This document shows positions 23,386 through 31,233 of a stretch of 38,688 nt of DNA, piece after piece (the stretch's first letter is position 1; the number at the start of each line of letters is the position of its first letter). This DNA comes from JAENVT01 sp040005915 (lineage in GTDB: Bacteria > Actinomycetota > Acidimicrobiia > Acidimicrobiales > Ilumatobacteraceae). The stretch is from assembly GCA_040005915.1 (NCBI GenBank), contig JBDTYA010000014.1:1-38688 (forward strand), in the 5' to 3' direction. A program made the position numbers and the translations under genes. The notes under the pieces are model-generated. The model did not search any database, was not told where the DNA came from, and saw nothing but the letters and a program-made list of their open reading frames with translations.

Positions 23386-23757
23386 TCAGGCGATGGCGAC
23401 GACGACCGCCACGGCGACGAAAACCGCGTTGCGGACGACGTCGAGCCAACCGATCGGCTTCGTCGACCACGCGCCGAAGCACGCGCACGGCGGGCGACGG
23501 CCCTGCGACAGCCGAACCACGAGCAGCCCGGTGAATGCCACCAGCATCACACCGGCGACCAGGGCGACGACATGGCGGGCCAACTGAGCAATCAGCAACG
23601 CACCGACAAGCAGCTCGGCGAACGGGACGACCGTGGCCACCGCGGGCGGCACACCCAATTCGGCCGCCTGGCCGCGCCATTGCTGCGGTGCGGCGAGCTT
23701 CATCACCGCCGAGACCACGAACACCGCGCCGAGAAGAACGCTGAGTGCGACGATCAC
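23386..23757 (-). CDS. MauE-like membrane protein
   Basis: The 123-residue protein has four hydrophobic helices and the RRPPCACFGAWS segment characteristic of the MauE/DoxX-like family, in which the Cys pair may take part in thiol chemistry. MauE is needed for methylamine dehydrogenase maturation, but no mau structural genes are present, so the role here is probably general thiol-redox in the membrane. The GTG is 6 nt after TAGCGT, whose TAG is also the stop codon of the upstream gene. Confidence 0.8.
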   Translation of the reverse strand: MIVALSVLLGAVFVVSAVMKLAAPQQWRGQAAELGVPPAVATVVPFAELLVGALLIAQLARHVVALVAGVMLVAFTGLLVVRLSQGRRPPCACFGAWSTKPIGWLDVVRNAVFVAVAVVVAIA

Positions 23758-23763
23758 GCGGTA

Positions 23764-23769
23764 ACGCTA
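23764..23769 (-). promoter_or_regulatory. -10 box TAGCGT, leaderless start of the MauE-like gene
   Basis: The box ends 6 nt before the GTG at 23757 and includes the TAG stop codon of the upstream metallo-hydrolase gene. Confidence 0.5.
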
Positions 23770-24603
23770 GGCGAGTTCGACGACGAGGCCCTCTGACGCG
23801 GCGATGACCTCGACGCCGCTCCGCGCCCCGGCATCGGCGGCGCACCGCCACAACCCATCGAGATCATCGTCACGCCGCGACGGATCGTGATGGAAGAGGG
23901 CGAGCTTCTTCACCTTGGCCTGCGCAGCGAGCCACACGGCATAGTCGATCGTGCAGTGGCCCCACGTCGACTTGGCTGCGAACTCCGTCTGCGTGTACTG
24001 CGCGTCGTGGATCAAGAGGTCGACACCTGCCACGAGTTCGAGCGCGCCGGGCGCCGCCGAGAAACTGCCGTCGAAGGGCTGCTGGTGATCGGACATGTAG
24101 GCGACGGAGTGTCCCTCCCACTCGACCCGGAACCCCAGCGTCGGGCCGAGATGCGGGATGAGCCTCGCCATCACGTTGTAGCCGCCCACGACGAACTCGC
24201 TGTCGGCCGTGTCGTGGAACTTGACCGAGCCAGGCAGCTCGTCGACGCTGACCGGGAAGAGCGGCGGGCGGATGGTGCAGGACACGACCTCCTCCAGCGA
24301 CCGGCCGTCCTCCTGCGCCGGGCCGTACACGTCGAGGCTCGACCCTTCGCGAAGCAGCGGCGAAAAGAACGGAAGGCCTTGCACATGATCCCAATGCAGG
24401 TGCGTCAGGAGGCAGCTGCCCTTGAACAGGCGCTCCGCCGATACCGTCTTGCCGAAGTAGCGCAGGCCGGTGCCCATGTCGAGCAACAGCGGCTCCTCGC
24501 CCGGGGCATCGATGGAAACGCAGGACGTGTTTCCGCCGTACCGGCGGATCTCGTCGCTCTGGCACGGCGTCGAACCGCGTACTCCATGGAACGTGACCCG
24601 CAT
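23767..24603 (-). CDS. MBL-fold metallo-hydrolase, phosphodiesterase-like group
   Basis: The 278-residue protein starts RVTFHGVRGSTPCQSDEIRRYGGNTSCV, a signature of a widespread bacterial metallo-hydrolase group related to class-II cyclic-nucleotide phosphodiesterases and tRNase Z. The metal motif THLHWDHVQG (H68, H70, D72, H73) is intact. Further ligands sit in IPHLG, YMSDH, LIHDAQYT and WGHCT. The substrate is not known, although a cyclic nucleotide is possible. Confidence 0.88.
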   Translation of the reverse strand: MRVTFHGVRGSTPCQSDEIRRYGGNTSCVSIDAPGEEPLLLDMGTGLRYFGKTVSAERLFKGSCLLTHLHWDHVQGLPFFSPLLREGSSLDVYGPAQEDGRSLEEVVSCTIRPPLFPVSVDELPGSVKFHDTADSEFVVGGYNVMARLIPHLGPTLGFRVEWEGHSVAYMSDHQQPFDGSFSAAPGALELVAGVDLLIHDAQYTQTEFAAKSTWGHCTIDYAVWLAAQAKVKKLALFHHDPSRRDDDLDGLWRCAADAGARSGVEVIAASEGLVVELA

Positions 24604-24688
24604 TACTGAGTGATCCCCAAGACCGGCACGTTACGCGTCGTTCCCGAATATGAAAAGTCGTAGCAACGTGACGTGCGTCGCATGGAGC

Positions 24689-24694
24689 TACCTT
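24689..24694 (+). promoter_or_regulatory. -10 box TACCTT, leaderless start of the thioredoxin/UGSC operon
   Basis: TACCTT ends 7 nt before the ATG at 24702, with no SD. Confidence 0.6.
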
Positions 24695-24701
24695 TTCCGG
24701 G

Positions 24702-26150
24702 ATGGCCGAGCCCACGACCCCGCGACACGGGCATCCGCGGCTGCCCGACGGATTGGTCGTGATCGTCAAGCGAGAGTGCGCGACCTGCGAGATGGTCGCG
24801 CCGCTGCTGAACGAGTTCGAAGTCACGGTCTATTCGCAGGACGACGCCGCCTTTCCACCCAACACTGTCCCCGTCGACGATACCGAACTCGCGGTCAGTT
24901 GGCATTACGACATCGAGACGGTTCCGACACTGATGCGCATCGTCGACGGCCTCGAGGTGGAGCGCACCGTGGGGTGGCTGCGCGCCGATTGGCAACGAAT
25001 CACCGGGATCGAGACGCTCGGCGACGACCTGCCGGCCATGCGTCCCGGTTGCGGCTCGATCAGCGTCGATCCCGACCGCGTCGACGAGCTGCGTGTTCGT
25101 TTCGGCGGTGGCGTACTTCGGTCGCGACGGCTCGAACTGGCCGACCTCGACGACGAGATGGAAGTGCTGTTCGAGCGCGGTGTCACCGATGGCCTGCCGG
25201 TGACACCGCCCACCGAACAGCGAGTGCTGCGAATGTTGGAAGGCACGTCGATGGCAGCGGACGAGATCGTCGCGACCGTCGCTCCAGATCTGGTCGAGGT
25301 CAGTGTCGAGAAGGTCGCCATCAATGCAGTGATGGCCGGCTGCCTGCCCGAGCACCTGCCGTGGGTCATCGCCGCGCTGCAGGCCGTTTGCACCGACGAC
25401 TTCAACATCCACGGCGTCCTGGCCACGACCATGCCCGTCGGCCCGGTGTTGATCTGCAACGGCCCCGGCACGCGAGCGATCGGGATGAACAGCGGCGTCA
25501 ACGTCTTCGGGCAGGGCAATCGCGCCAACATGGCCATCGGCCGGGCGCTGCAACTGGTGGTGCGCAACGTCGGTGGAGGTCGTCCCGGCGAGGTCGACCG
25601 CGCCGCCCACGGGAACCCGGGCAAGTTGAGCTTCTGCTTCGCCGAGGACGAGGCCGGATCGCCGTTCACGTCGTTGGCCGTCAGCCGCGGGTTCGATCCC
25701 GGAGTCGACACGGTCACCGCGTTCGCCGGCGAAGGGCCGCGTTGCGTCGTCGATCAACTGGCGCGCGATGCGGATCAGCTGGCCAACACCTTCGCGGCGT
25801 GCCTGCGCACGAGCCATCACCCGAAGCTGGTGATCGGCTTCGACTGCATGATGGTGGTCGGGCCCGAACACGGCCGGGTGTTCGCCGAGGCCGGCTGGAG
25901 CCGCGAGACCCTGATAGCCGAATTGCACGAACGGCTGCAGATTCACGGCAGCGAGCTTGTGCGAGGTGCCGGCGACATGGCTGAGGGCGTGCCCGAATGG
26001 CTGGCCGACGAAACCCTCGGCAAGTTCCGCCCCGACGGTCTGCTGTTGGTACACGCCGGTGGAGGCGCCGGCCTGTTCTCTGCAATCATTGGCGGCTGGG
26101 CGAATGGCTCGACCGGCTCGAAGCCGGTCACCAGAGAGGTTGTGCGATGA
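24702..26150 (+). CDS. Thioredoxin-fused protein, probable partner of the UGSC selenoprotein
   Basis: The 482-residue protein has two parts. Residues ~15-105 are a thioredoxin-like domain: strand GLVVIVKRECATC with C26 and C29 (CxxC), and the cis-proline loop ETVPTLMRIVDG (P75). Residues ~145-482 form a second domain with FERGVTDGLPVTPPTEQRV, NSGVNVFGQGNRANMAIGRA and LLLVHAGGGAGLFSAIIGGW, which I recognise as the kind of protein that sits beside UGSC proteins but for which I know no function. The stop overlaps the selenoprotein ATG (ATGA). The thioredoxin part plausibly reduces the Sec/Cys centre of the next protein; this is inference. Confidence 0.78.
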   Translation: MAEPTTPRHGHPRLPDGLVVIVKRECATCEMVAPLLNEFEVTVYSQDDAAFPPNTVPVDDTELAVSWHYDIETVPTLMRIVDGLEVERTVGWLRADWQRITGIETLGDDLPAMRPGCGSISVDPDRVDELRVRFGGGVLRSRRLELADLDDEMEVLFERGVTDGLPVTPPTEQRVLRMLEGTSMAADEIVATVAPDLVEVSVEKVAINAVMAGCLPEHLPWVIAALQAVCTDDFNIHGVLATTMPVGPVLICNGPGTRAIGMNSGVNVFGQGNRANMAIGRALQLVVRNVGGGRPGEVDRAAHGNPGKLSFCFAEDEAGSPFTSLAVSRGFDPGVDTVTAFAGEGPRCVVDQLARDADQLANTFAACLRTSHHPKLVIGFDCMMVVGPEHGRVFAEAGWSRETLIAELHERLQIHGSELVRGAGDMAEGVPEWLADETLGKFRPDGLLLVHAGGGAGLFSAIIGGWANGSTGSKPVTREVVR

Positions 26151-26698
26151 CCAGGCTGCTGATGGACCCGACGAACGAGCGCACGGTGCTCCACCGATCG
26201 CTGCTGCCCCGACCCGCTTCGTTGCAGGGCAGGACCATCGGCCTACTCGACATCTCCAAGCCGCGCGGCGACGTGTTCCTCAACCGCCTCGAACAGCGCC
26301 TGACGGAGCACGGCGCCACCGTCATCCGCTACCGGAAGCCGACTTTCGCCAAGCCCGCCCCGGTCGATCTCCGCCACGAGATCGCGACCCATTGCCAGTT
26401 GGTGATCGAGGCGCTCGCCGATTGAGGCAGTTGTACGTCGTGCAGTGTGCACGACATCGTTGATCTCGAATCCCGCGGCGTGCCGTCGGTGTTCGTCGCA
26501 TCCGCGCAGTTCGTCGAAGCGGCGATCGCCCAATCGCAAGCTCTCGGCTTCCCCACCGTCGCGCGCGTCTTCACACCCCACCCGATCCAGGACCGCACCG
26601 ATGCCGAGATCATCGAATATGCCGATGGCGCACTGGACGAGATCGTCGCCGCGATAACCACCGGTACTACGGCAGTCGCAGCGAGCGACCATCGCTGA
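26147..26698 (+). CDS. UGSC-family selenoprotein with in-frame UGA (Sec93)
   Basis: The frame opens at an ATG overlapping the previous stop (ATGA). It runs 92 codons to TGA at 26423-26425 and continues in the same frame without interruption to 26698. Read as selenocysteine, the TGA gives the motif U-G-S-C-T-S-C (U93, C96, C99), the defining motif of the UGSC family; Cys homologues read CGSC. The sequence after the TGA (SVHDIVDLESRGVPSVFVAS and LGFPTVARVF) continues the fold, so truncation is unlikely. Length is 183 residues. Function is unknown, but the motif implies a redox role. Translation requires selA, selB, selD and tRNA-Sec elsewhere in the genome; none is in the window. The last 32 bp overlap the 3' end of mutY. 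Confidence 0.88.
26437..26455 (+). promoter_or_regulatory. Candidate bacterial SECIS hairpin
   Basis: GTCGTGCA (26437-26444) and TGCACGAC (26448-26455) form a perfect 8-bp stem with the apical triplet GTG. The loop starts 19 nt after the UGA, inside the coding sequence. Bacterial SECIS elements bound by SelB sit in this range and carry a GU in the apical loop. Confidence 0.68.
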
Positions 26699-27539
26699 CG
26701 ACCAGTCCTTCACGTTCCAGATCGCCCGCCAACCGGCCAGCCCGAGTCGAGTCGCACCCCATGACATCGTCGAGCCGTTCGCGCGTGACCGCTCCGCCGA
26801 CGAGAGCCTTCATCAGTCGGCCACGGGCCTGCCGGTCGCTCCCGTCGAACGGGGCCTGACGGCCACTGACCGACGCGGATCCGATCGCCGGGTCGTCACC
26901 TCTGCCACGCCACACGCATCCACGACGCAACGGGCAGGCCGAGCACTGCGGAGACGCCGGCCGGCAGAGCATCGCGCCGAGCTCCATGATGCATTGATTC
27001 CAGGCCCACGAGTCGCCGACCGCCAACGCCCCGTCGGCATCGGCCTGCGCCTGCTTCGCCGTCAGCCGGTGCCCTGCGACGCGGGCCAACACGCGGGCGA
27101 TGTTGGTGTCGACGACCGCGACGTCCGGCTCGAACGCGAACGCCAGCACCGCGCGCGCCGTGTACTGGCCGATGCCAGGGAGCGCAATCAGCTCGTCGAT
27201 CGTCGACGGGAACCGTCCGAGCTCGACGATCCGTCCGGCCACGGCATGCAGGTTGCGGGCCCGTCGCGGGTAGCCCAGCCCCTGCCAGAGCCGCAGCACA
27301 TCGCCGAGCGGTGCCGCGGCACACGCTGCCGGCGTCGGGTAGACCTCGATGAACGCCTGCCACCGCGGGATCACCCGGAGCGCCTGGGTCTGCTGCAGCA
27401 TCACTTCGCTGACCAGGATCGCCCACGGGTCGCGGGTGCGTCGCCATGGCAGATCGCGCAATCGCGGCACGCCCCATCGCAGGACAGTGGAGTGTCTCGG
27501 CCAACCCCGGGTGGGCGCGGAACACTCCACTCGGGTCAT
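26667..27539 (-). CDS. mutY: A/G-specific adenine DNA glycosylase MutY
   Basis: The 290-residue helix-hairpin-helix glycosylase has E45 (VSEVMLQQTQ), the HhH segment LPGIGQYTARAVLAF, the catalytic D144 (VVDTNIARVLARV) and a [4Fe-4S] ligand set C192-x6-C199-x2-C202-x5-C208. It removes adenine mispaired with 8-oxoguanine. It is shorter than the ~350 residues of E. coli MutY, with a reduced C-terminal domain, as in some actinobacterial MutY proteins. The start overlaps the MaoC-like stop (ATGA). Confidence 0.93.
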   Translation of the reverse strand: MTRVECSAPTRGWPRHSTVLRWGVPRLRDLPWRRTRDPWAILVSEVMLQQTQALRVIPRWQAFIEVYPTPAACAAAPLGDVLRLWQGLGYPRRARNLHAVAGRIVELGRFPSTIDELIALPGIGQYTARAVLAFAFEPDVAVVDTNIARVLARVAGHRLTAKQAQADADGALAVGDSWAWNQCIMELGAMLCRPASPQCSACPLRRGCVWRGRGDDPAIGSASVSGRQAPFDGSDRQARGRLMKALVGGAVTRERLDDVMGCDSTRAGRLAGDLEREGLVVSDGRSLRLP

Positions 27540-28051
27540 TCCGCCCAAACGTCGGTGCCGTCGTATGGGCGGCGCCGCGACGGGGCGCTGTCGCGCTTCC
27601 ACACCAACACCCGGCGCCGGAAGTAGCACACCTCTTGTCCGTGTTGGTTGAAACCCTTGCTCTCCACTGTGACGATCCCGCGATCGGGCTTCGACCGCGA
27701 TGGCTGCACCTCGAGCACGCGGGTCTCGGCATGGATCGTGTCGCCGTGGAACGTCGGAGACTTGTGCTGCAGCGTCTCGACTTCGAGGTTGGCGATGGCG
27801 GAGCCGCTGATGTCGGGCACGCTCATGCCGAGGACGAGCGAGTACACGAGATTTCCGACGACGACGTTGCGACCCTGCACGCTTTCCGCTGCAAACCAGT
27901 CGTTGGTGTGCAACGGATGGTGATTCATCGTGATCATGCAGAAGAGGTGGTCGTCGTACTCGGTGATCGTCTTGCCCGGCCAGTGCTTGTACACGTCGCC
28001 GACGACGAAGTCTTCGAGGTACCGCCCGAACGGTCGCTCGTGAGAGGTCAT
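27536..28051 (-). CDS. MaoC-like hot-dog dehydratase
   Basis: The 171-residue protein has the MaoC/R-hydratase features: RYLEDFVVGDVYKHWPGKTITEYDDHLFCMITMNHHPLHTND, with the catalytic Asp/His segment, then SAIANLEVETLQHKSPTFHGDTIHAETRVLEV. It probably hydrates an enoyl-CoA, with the substrate unknown. The ATG is 6 nt after a TACTGT box. It forms an operon with mutY. Confidence 0.88.
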   Translation of the reverse strand: MTSHERPFGRYLEDFVVGDVYKHWPGKTITEYDDHLFCMITMNHHPLHTNDWFAAESVQGRNVVVGNLVYSLVLGMSVPDISGSAIANLEVETLQHKSPTFHGDTIHAETRVLEVQPSRSKPDRGIVTVESKGFNQHGQEVCYFRRRVLVWKRDSAPSRRRPYDGTDVWAE

Positions 28052-28057
28052 GGAACG

Positions 28058-28063
28058 ACAGTA
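28058..28063 (-). promoter_or_regulatory. -10 box TACTGT, leaderless start of the MaoC-mutY operon
   Basis: On the minus strand TACTGT ends 6 nt before the ATG at 28051. Confidence 0.55.
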
Positions 28064-28064
28064 G

Positions 28065-29318
28065 CTACTGGTCGTCGGTGCCGCGACCCTCGTCTGGGAG
28101 GCCGACGGGACGTTCGGTCGGGATCGTCGGGGCGGTATCGCCGGGAGTGTCTCGACGTTGGGCGAATCGAACGGAGAAGTCGAGGGCACGCTCGTTGTTG
28201 GACGGATCGGCGGCGATGTCGCGCAGGCGGCGTAGGCGCTCGCGACGCTTGATGCTCCACGGTCCTACTCGCAACGATGCGTACAGAACGCCACCGAGAA
28301 CGATCGGGAAGAAGAACTGGGCCAGCCGGTAGGTCGCGGTTCCGAGCAACGCCACCGATCGGGTCAGGCCGAATCCGACCAGGGCGATCGGCAGGCCGCC
28401 GTCGATGATGCCGAGTCCTCCCGGCATGATCGGGATGACCGCCAGTACGTTGACGAGACCGAACGCGACGATCAGCGCGTCGACCTCGGTCGAAGCACCG
28501 AAGGCGCGGAGGAACACCCAGAGGGCCGCAGCGTCGAGTATCCAGTTGGCCGCCGCCCAGCCCAGGACGCGGGCGAGCAGACGACGGTCGCGGGCGAGGT
28601 CTTCGAGGCGCATGCCGATGTGGCGCACACCCGCCGCCGCCCGATCCTCGCTGAGCCGGAGGTGGCGGGCGATCCAACGCAGCACGCGCTCGGCACGACC
28701 TTGGCCCTCCATCAGACCGAAGACGATCCCGCTGGCGACGAGCATCAGAACGATGCCGGCGATGGCCGCTGTCGCGTAGCCCGGGTTGACACCGTGAATG
28801 GGGATCGACACCATCAGCGCGATCCAGAAGATGAGGTTGAGGACGACGGCCGAACCGAGCCCGGCCGTTGCAAGCGCGAACCCGGCATCCGGTCCGTTGA
28901 CGCCACACAGGGTCATCAGGCGATACCCCATCGCCGAACCGGCGGCGCTACCACCGGGCACGATGCTTGACAACGCCTTCGTGCTCATCTGGATCCGGAA
29001 GAGGCGGACACGCGAGATCTTCTTGGCTTCCTGCCCCAACGCCGCGCGCGTCAGCAGCGTGTAGGCGCCCAGCGCGGACATCTCGAGCGCCAAGCCGAGC
29101 GCGAGCAGCCACGGATTCACGGTCCGCAGCTTGCTGGCGGCCTCGCGCACCCCCGGGATGATCGTCACGATCGCGAAGTAGACGATCGTGACGAAGGCCA
29201 GCAACTTCAACGTGAAACGGAAGGGCCGGAACCGTCGGGGGCGCGGCGGACCACCCGTGTCGTCCGACGAAATGCGCGGCAGTTCACCGGTTGCGGGGTC
29301 ATCCGAATAGATGGCCAT
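28065..29318 (-). CDS. YbhN/lysylphosphatidylglycerol-synthase-type membrane protein
   Basis: The 417-residue integral membrane protein has a soluble charged N-terminus (~45 residues) and about eight helices. Hallmarks of the flippase-like family are SSIVPGGSAAGSAMGYRLMTLCGV and the late VIPIMPGGLGIIDGGLPIALVGFGL. The C-terminus is a charged tail of ~75 residues. The family moves or exposes lipids across the membrane, or forms the membrane half of LPG synthase without its catalytic domain. The substrate is unknown. The longer upstream frame has no support and the ATG at 29318 begins the homologous region. Confidence 0.85.
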   Translation of the reverse strand: MAIYSDDPATGELPRISSDDTGGPPRPRRFRPFRFTLKLLAFVTIVYFAIVTIIPGVREAASKLRTVNPWLLALGLALEMSALGAYTLLTRAALGQEAKKISRVRLFRIQMSTKALSSIVPGGSAAGSAMGYRLMTLCGVNGPDAGFALATAGLGSAVVLNLIFWIALMVSIPIHGVNPGYATAAIAGIVLMLVASGIVFGLMEGQGRAERVLRWIARHLRLSEDRAAAGVRHIGMRLEDLARDRRLLARVLGWAAANWILDAAALWVFLRAFGASTEVDALIVAFGLVNVLAVIPIMPGGLGIIDGGLPIALVGFGLTRSVALLGTATYRLAQFFFPIVLGGVLYASLRVGPWSIKRRERLRRLRDIAADPSNNERALDFSVRFAQRRDTPGDTAPTIPTERPVGLPDEGRGTDDQ

Positions 29319-29430
29319 CGAGTATTGCTTAGCCCAAAACCACTGTCGGTGCGGGCGATGAGACTGTTGGCACTCAAGTATCTGAACGCATCTTGCCGAT
29401 ATCTTCAGTGGAAGCCAAAGGGAGAACGAC

Positions 29431-30144
29431 ATGAAAAAAATGATCTTTGTAGGCGCTTTCGCGTTGCTCGCGGCATGCGGAGGCAGCGACAAGAGCGCAT
29501 CGGGCCCGGCTGCGACCGCCAACACGTCGCCGTCGGCCGGAAGTGTCGCCACCAGCGACACGACGATTGGCGCGGGCTCCTCGGAGACCACGATCGCCGG
29601 TTCCGGCGACACGATCACGGTCGACAACTTCGGCGACATGCCTCCGAAGTGCATCGAGCTGTTGGGGCAGTTCCTCAAGCAGATCGAGCCGACCGTCTCG
29701 AAGATCGACTGGGACAAGGCGACGCTGGGCGACTTCGAGACCTTCGGTCAGTCGTTCCAGGCCGAGTCCGATTCCTTCGACAAGGAGACGACCGCCGCGG
29801 GTTGCGACAAGTACAACCTCCAGGGGTCCGACGAGAAGCAGTTCGAGCAGATGGCTGCCCTTGCGGCAAAGGAGGCGCCCGGCACGGTCGGCTTCATCAA
29901 GTTCCTCAACTCATTGTCGGCAACGGCCACCGCGACGGCCGGATCGGTTCCGGCCGACTGCAAAGGCACGATCGCCGAGATCGACACGTTCGTCAGTGCC
30001 GGCGGAACGATGAAAGGCCTGACGATGGTGCAGGTGACACGCCTCGGTCAGTTGATGACGGCAATCCGAACCATCTGCACGTCTGACGAATCGACTGCGT
30101 TCTTCAGCCGCGCCGACGTCAACGCATTCATCAGCGGCTCGTAA
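29431..30144 (+). CDS. Secreted lipoprotein, Ser/Thr-rich linker, unknown function
   Basis: The 237-residue protein starts MKKMIFVGAFALLAAC, a lipoprotein signal peptide with lipobox LAAC; C16 would be lipidated. A low-complexity Ser/Thr/Ala/Gly linker (residues 17-60) is followed by an alpha-helical domain with four Cys (PPKC, AGCDKY, ADCKG, TICTS) that could form two disulfides. I do not recognise the domain. GGGAG lies before the ATG. It would be anchored outside the membrane. Confidence 0.82.
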   Translation: MKKMIFVGAFALLAACGGSDKSASGPAATANTSPSAGSVATSDTTIGAGSSETTIAGSGDTITVDNFGDMPPKCIELLGQFLKQIEPTVSKIDWDKATLGDFETFGQSFQAESDSFDKETTAAGCDKYNLQGSDEKQFEQMAALAAKEAPGTVGFIKFLNSLSATATATAGSVPADCKGTIAEIDTFVSAGGTMKGLTMVQVTRLGQLMTAIRTICTSDESTAFFSRADVNAFISGS

Positions 30145-30147
30145 CGC

Positions 30148-31113
30148 CTACGCATCGAAGCAGTTGACCAGCGCCCGCAGGCGGCTGGTCAACTCGACGC
30201 GCGCATCGGCTGGGCACTTCCCGAGGTGGACCACAACCAGATCTCGATCTGGTACCACGATGCAGTACTGGCCCTCGTAGCCGTGACAGGCGAGGCTGCC
30301 CGGCTGATCGCGCCACATCCACCAATGCCTGCCGTAGTCGAGCCCATCCTCGTCGCTGGCGACAAACGTGCGGGCGTGATCGCGCCAACCTTCCGGCAAC
30401 ACGCGGCGACCGGCGACCACGCCGTCGTCGAGGTACAGCGAACCGAACCTGGCGAAGTCACGCGTCGTTGCGTACACGTACGAAGAACCGACAAACGTTC
30501 CGCTGTCGTCGAACTTCGGCACCGCGCTGCTCATGCCGGTGGGATCGAACAGCCGATGACGAAGGAACGACTCCATGCCTTCACGACCGCCACCGACGAC
30601 GTCGCCGATGATCCTGCAGACGATGTTGGTGGTCCCGCTCGAGTAGTTCCATGTCGAACCGGGTCGTCGCGTCATCGGCAGAGCGGCAGCGTATGCAGCC
30701 ATGTCGCCTTGACCGGCGCCGAACAACATCTCGATGCAATGGCTGACCGAGTCGTCGACGTAGTCCTCGACCCACTCGAGACCGGGGCGCATCTCGAGCA
30801 GGTCCTGCAACGTGATCGCCTCCTTCGGCGTGCCCTGCCAACTGGGGACCGCGGCCGGCCGATGGAGATCGAGCAAACCGTCGCCGACCAGGATTCCGAC
30901 CGCCGCGTGAGTGATGCTCTTGGCCATGCTCCACGAGATCAACGTGGTGTCGGCATCGACCTGCGCACCCGGGCCGAAGACCGAATCGGGTTGCATGCCG
31001 TACCGTTCGAGCACGACCTCGCCGTGGTGGAGCACCAGCAGTGCGAGGCTGAGACCGTGCGGCGCTGCGGCTGTGAAGAGCTCGTCGGTGATGTTCGAAA
31101 TCGTGTCGCTCAC
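30148..31113 (-). CDS. Serine hydrolase, class C beta-lactamase family
   Basis: Counting from the GTG at 31113, the 321-residue protein has S62-M-A-K65 (SMAKSITHAAVGILVGDG) and Y157-S-S (NYSSGTTN), the S-x-x-K and Y-x-x motifs of penicillin-binding-protein-like hydrolases, then DFARFGSLYLDDG and GYEGQYCIVVPDRDLVVVHLGK. The family hydrolyses esters, beta-lactams or peptides. There is no signal peptide, so it is probably an intracellular esterase. A longer GTG start at 31140 lacks a promoter-like box, whereas 31113 has one. Confidence 0.88.
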   Translation of the reverse strand: MSDTISNITDELFTAAAPHGLSLALLVLHHGEVVLERYGMQPDSVFGPGAQVDADTTLISWSMAKSITHAAVGILVGDGLLDLHRPAAVPSWQGTPKEAITLQDLLEMRPGLEWVEDYVDDSVSHCIEMLFGAGQGDMAAYAAALPMTRRPGSTWNYSSGTTNIVCRIIGDVVGGGREGMESFLRHRLFDPTGMSSAVPKFDDSGTFVGSSYVYATTRDFARFGSLYLDDGVVAGRRVLPEGWRDHARTFVASDEDGLDYGRHWWMWRDQPGSLACHGYEGQYCIVVPDRDLVVVHLGKCPADARVELTSRLRALVNCFDA

Positions 31114-31120
31114 AACGTGC

Positions 31121-31126
31121 ACCGTA
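31121..31126 (-). promoter_or_regulatory. -10 box TACGGT before the serine hydrolase
   Basis: TACGGT ends 7 nt before the GTG at 31113 and supports that start. Confidence 0.45.
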
Positions 31127-31233
31127 GCGACATCGACCACAATGACTCGTTCCGATCCCGCGACATCGCTCTTACAAATGAGACATGCGACGAAGGTGCA
31201 TCACGGCACCATCGCAGCGACAAGACTGACGGG

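Noticed and set aside
25684..25700. tRNA T-loop-like GGTTCGATCCC string
   Set aside because: It is coding sequence within the thioredoxin-fused gene and has no acceptor stem or anticodon arm around it.
26447..26698. Independent small gene starting at the GTG 26447
   Set aside because: It is the in-frame continuation of the selenoprotein after the UGA and has no SD or promoter-like box.
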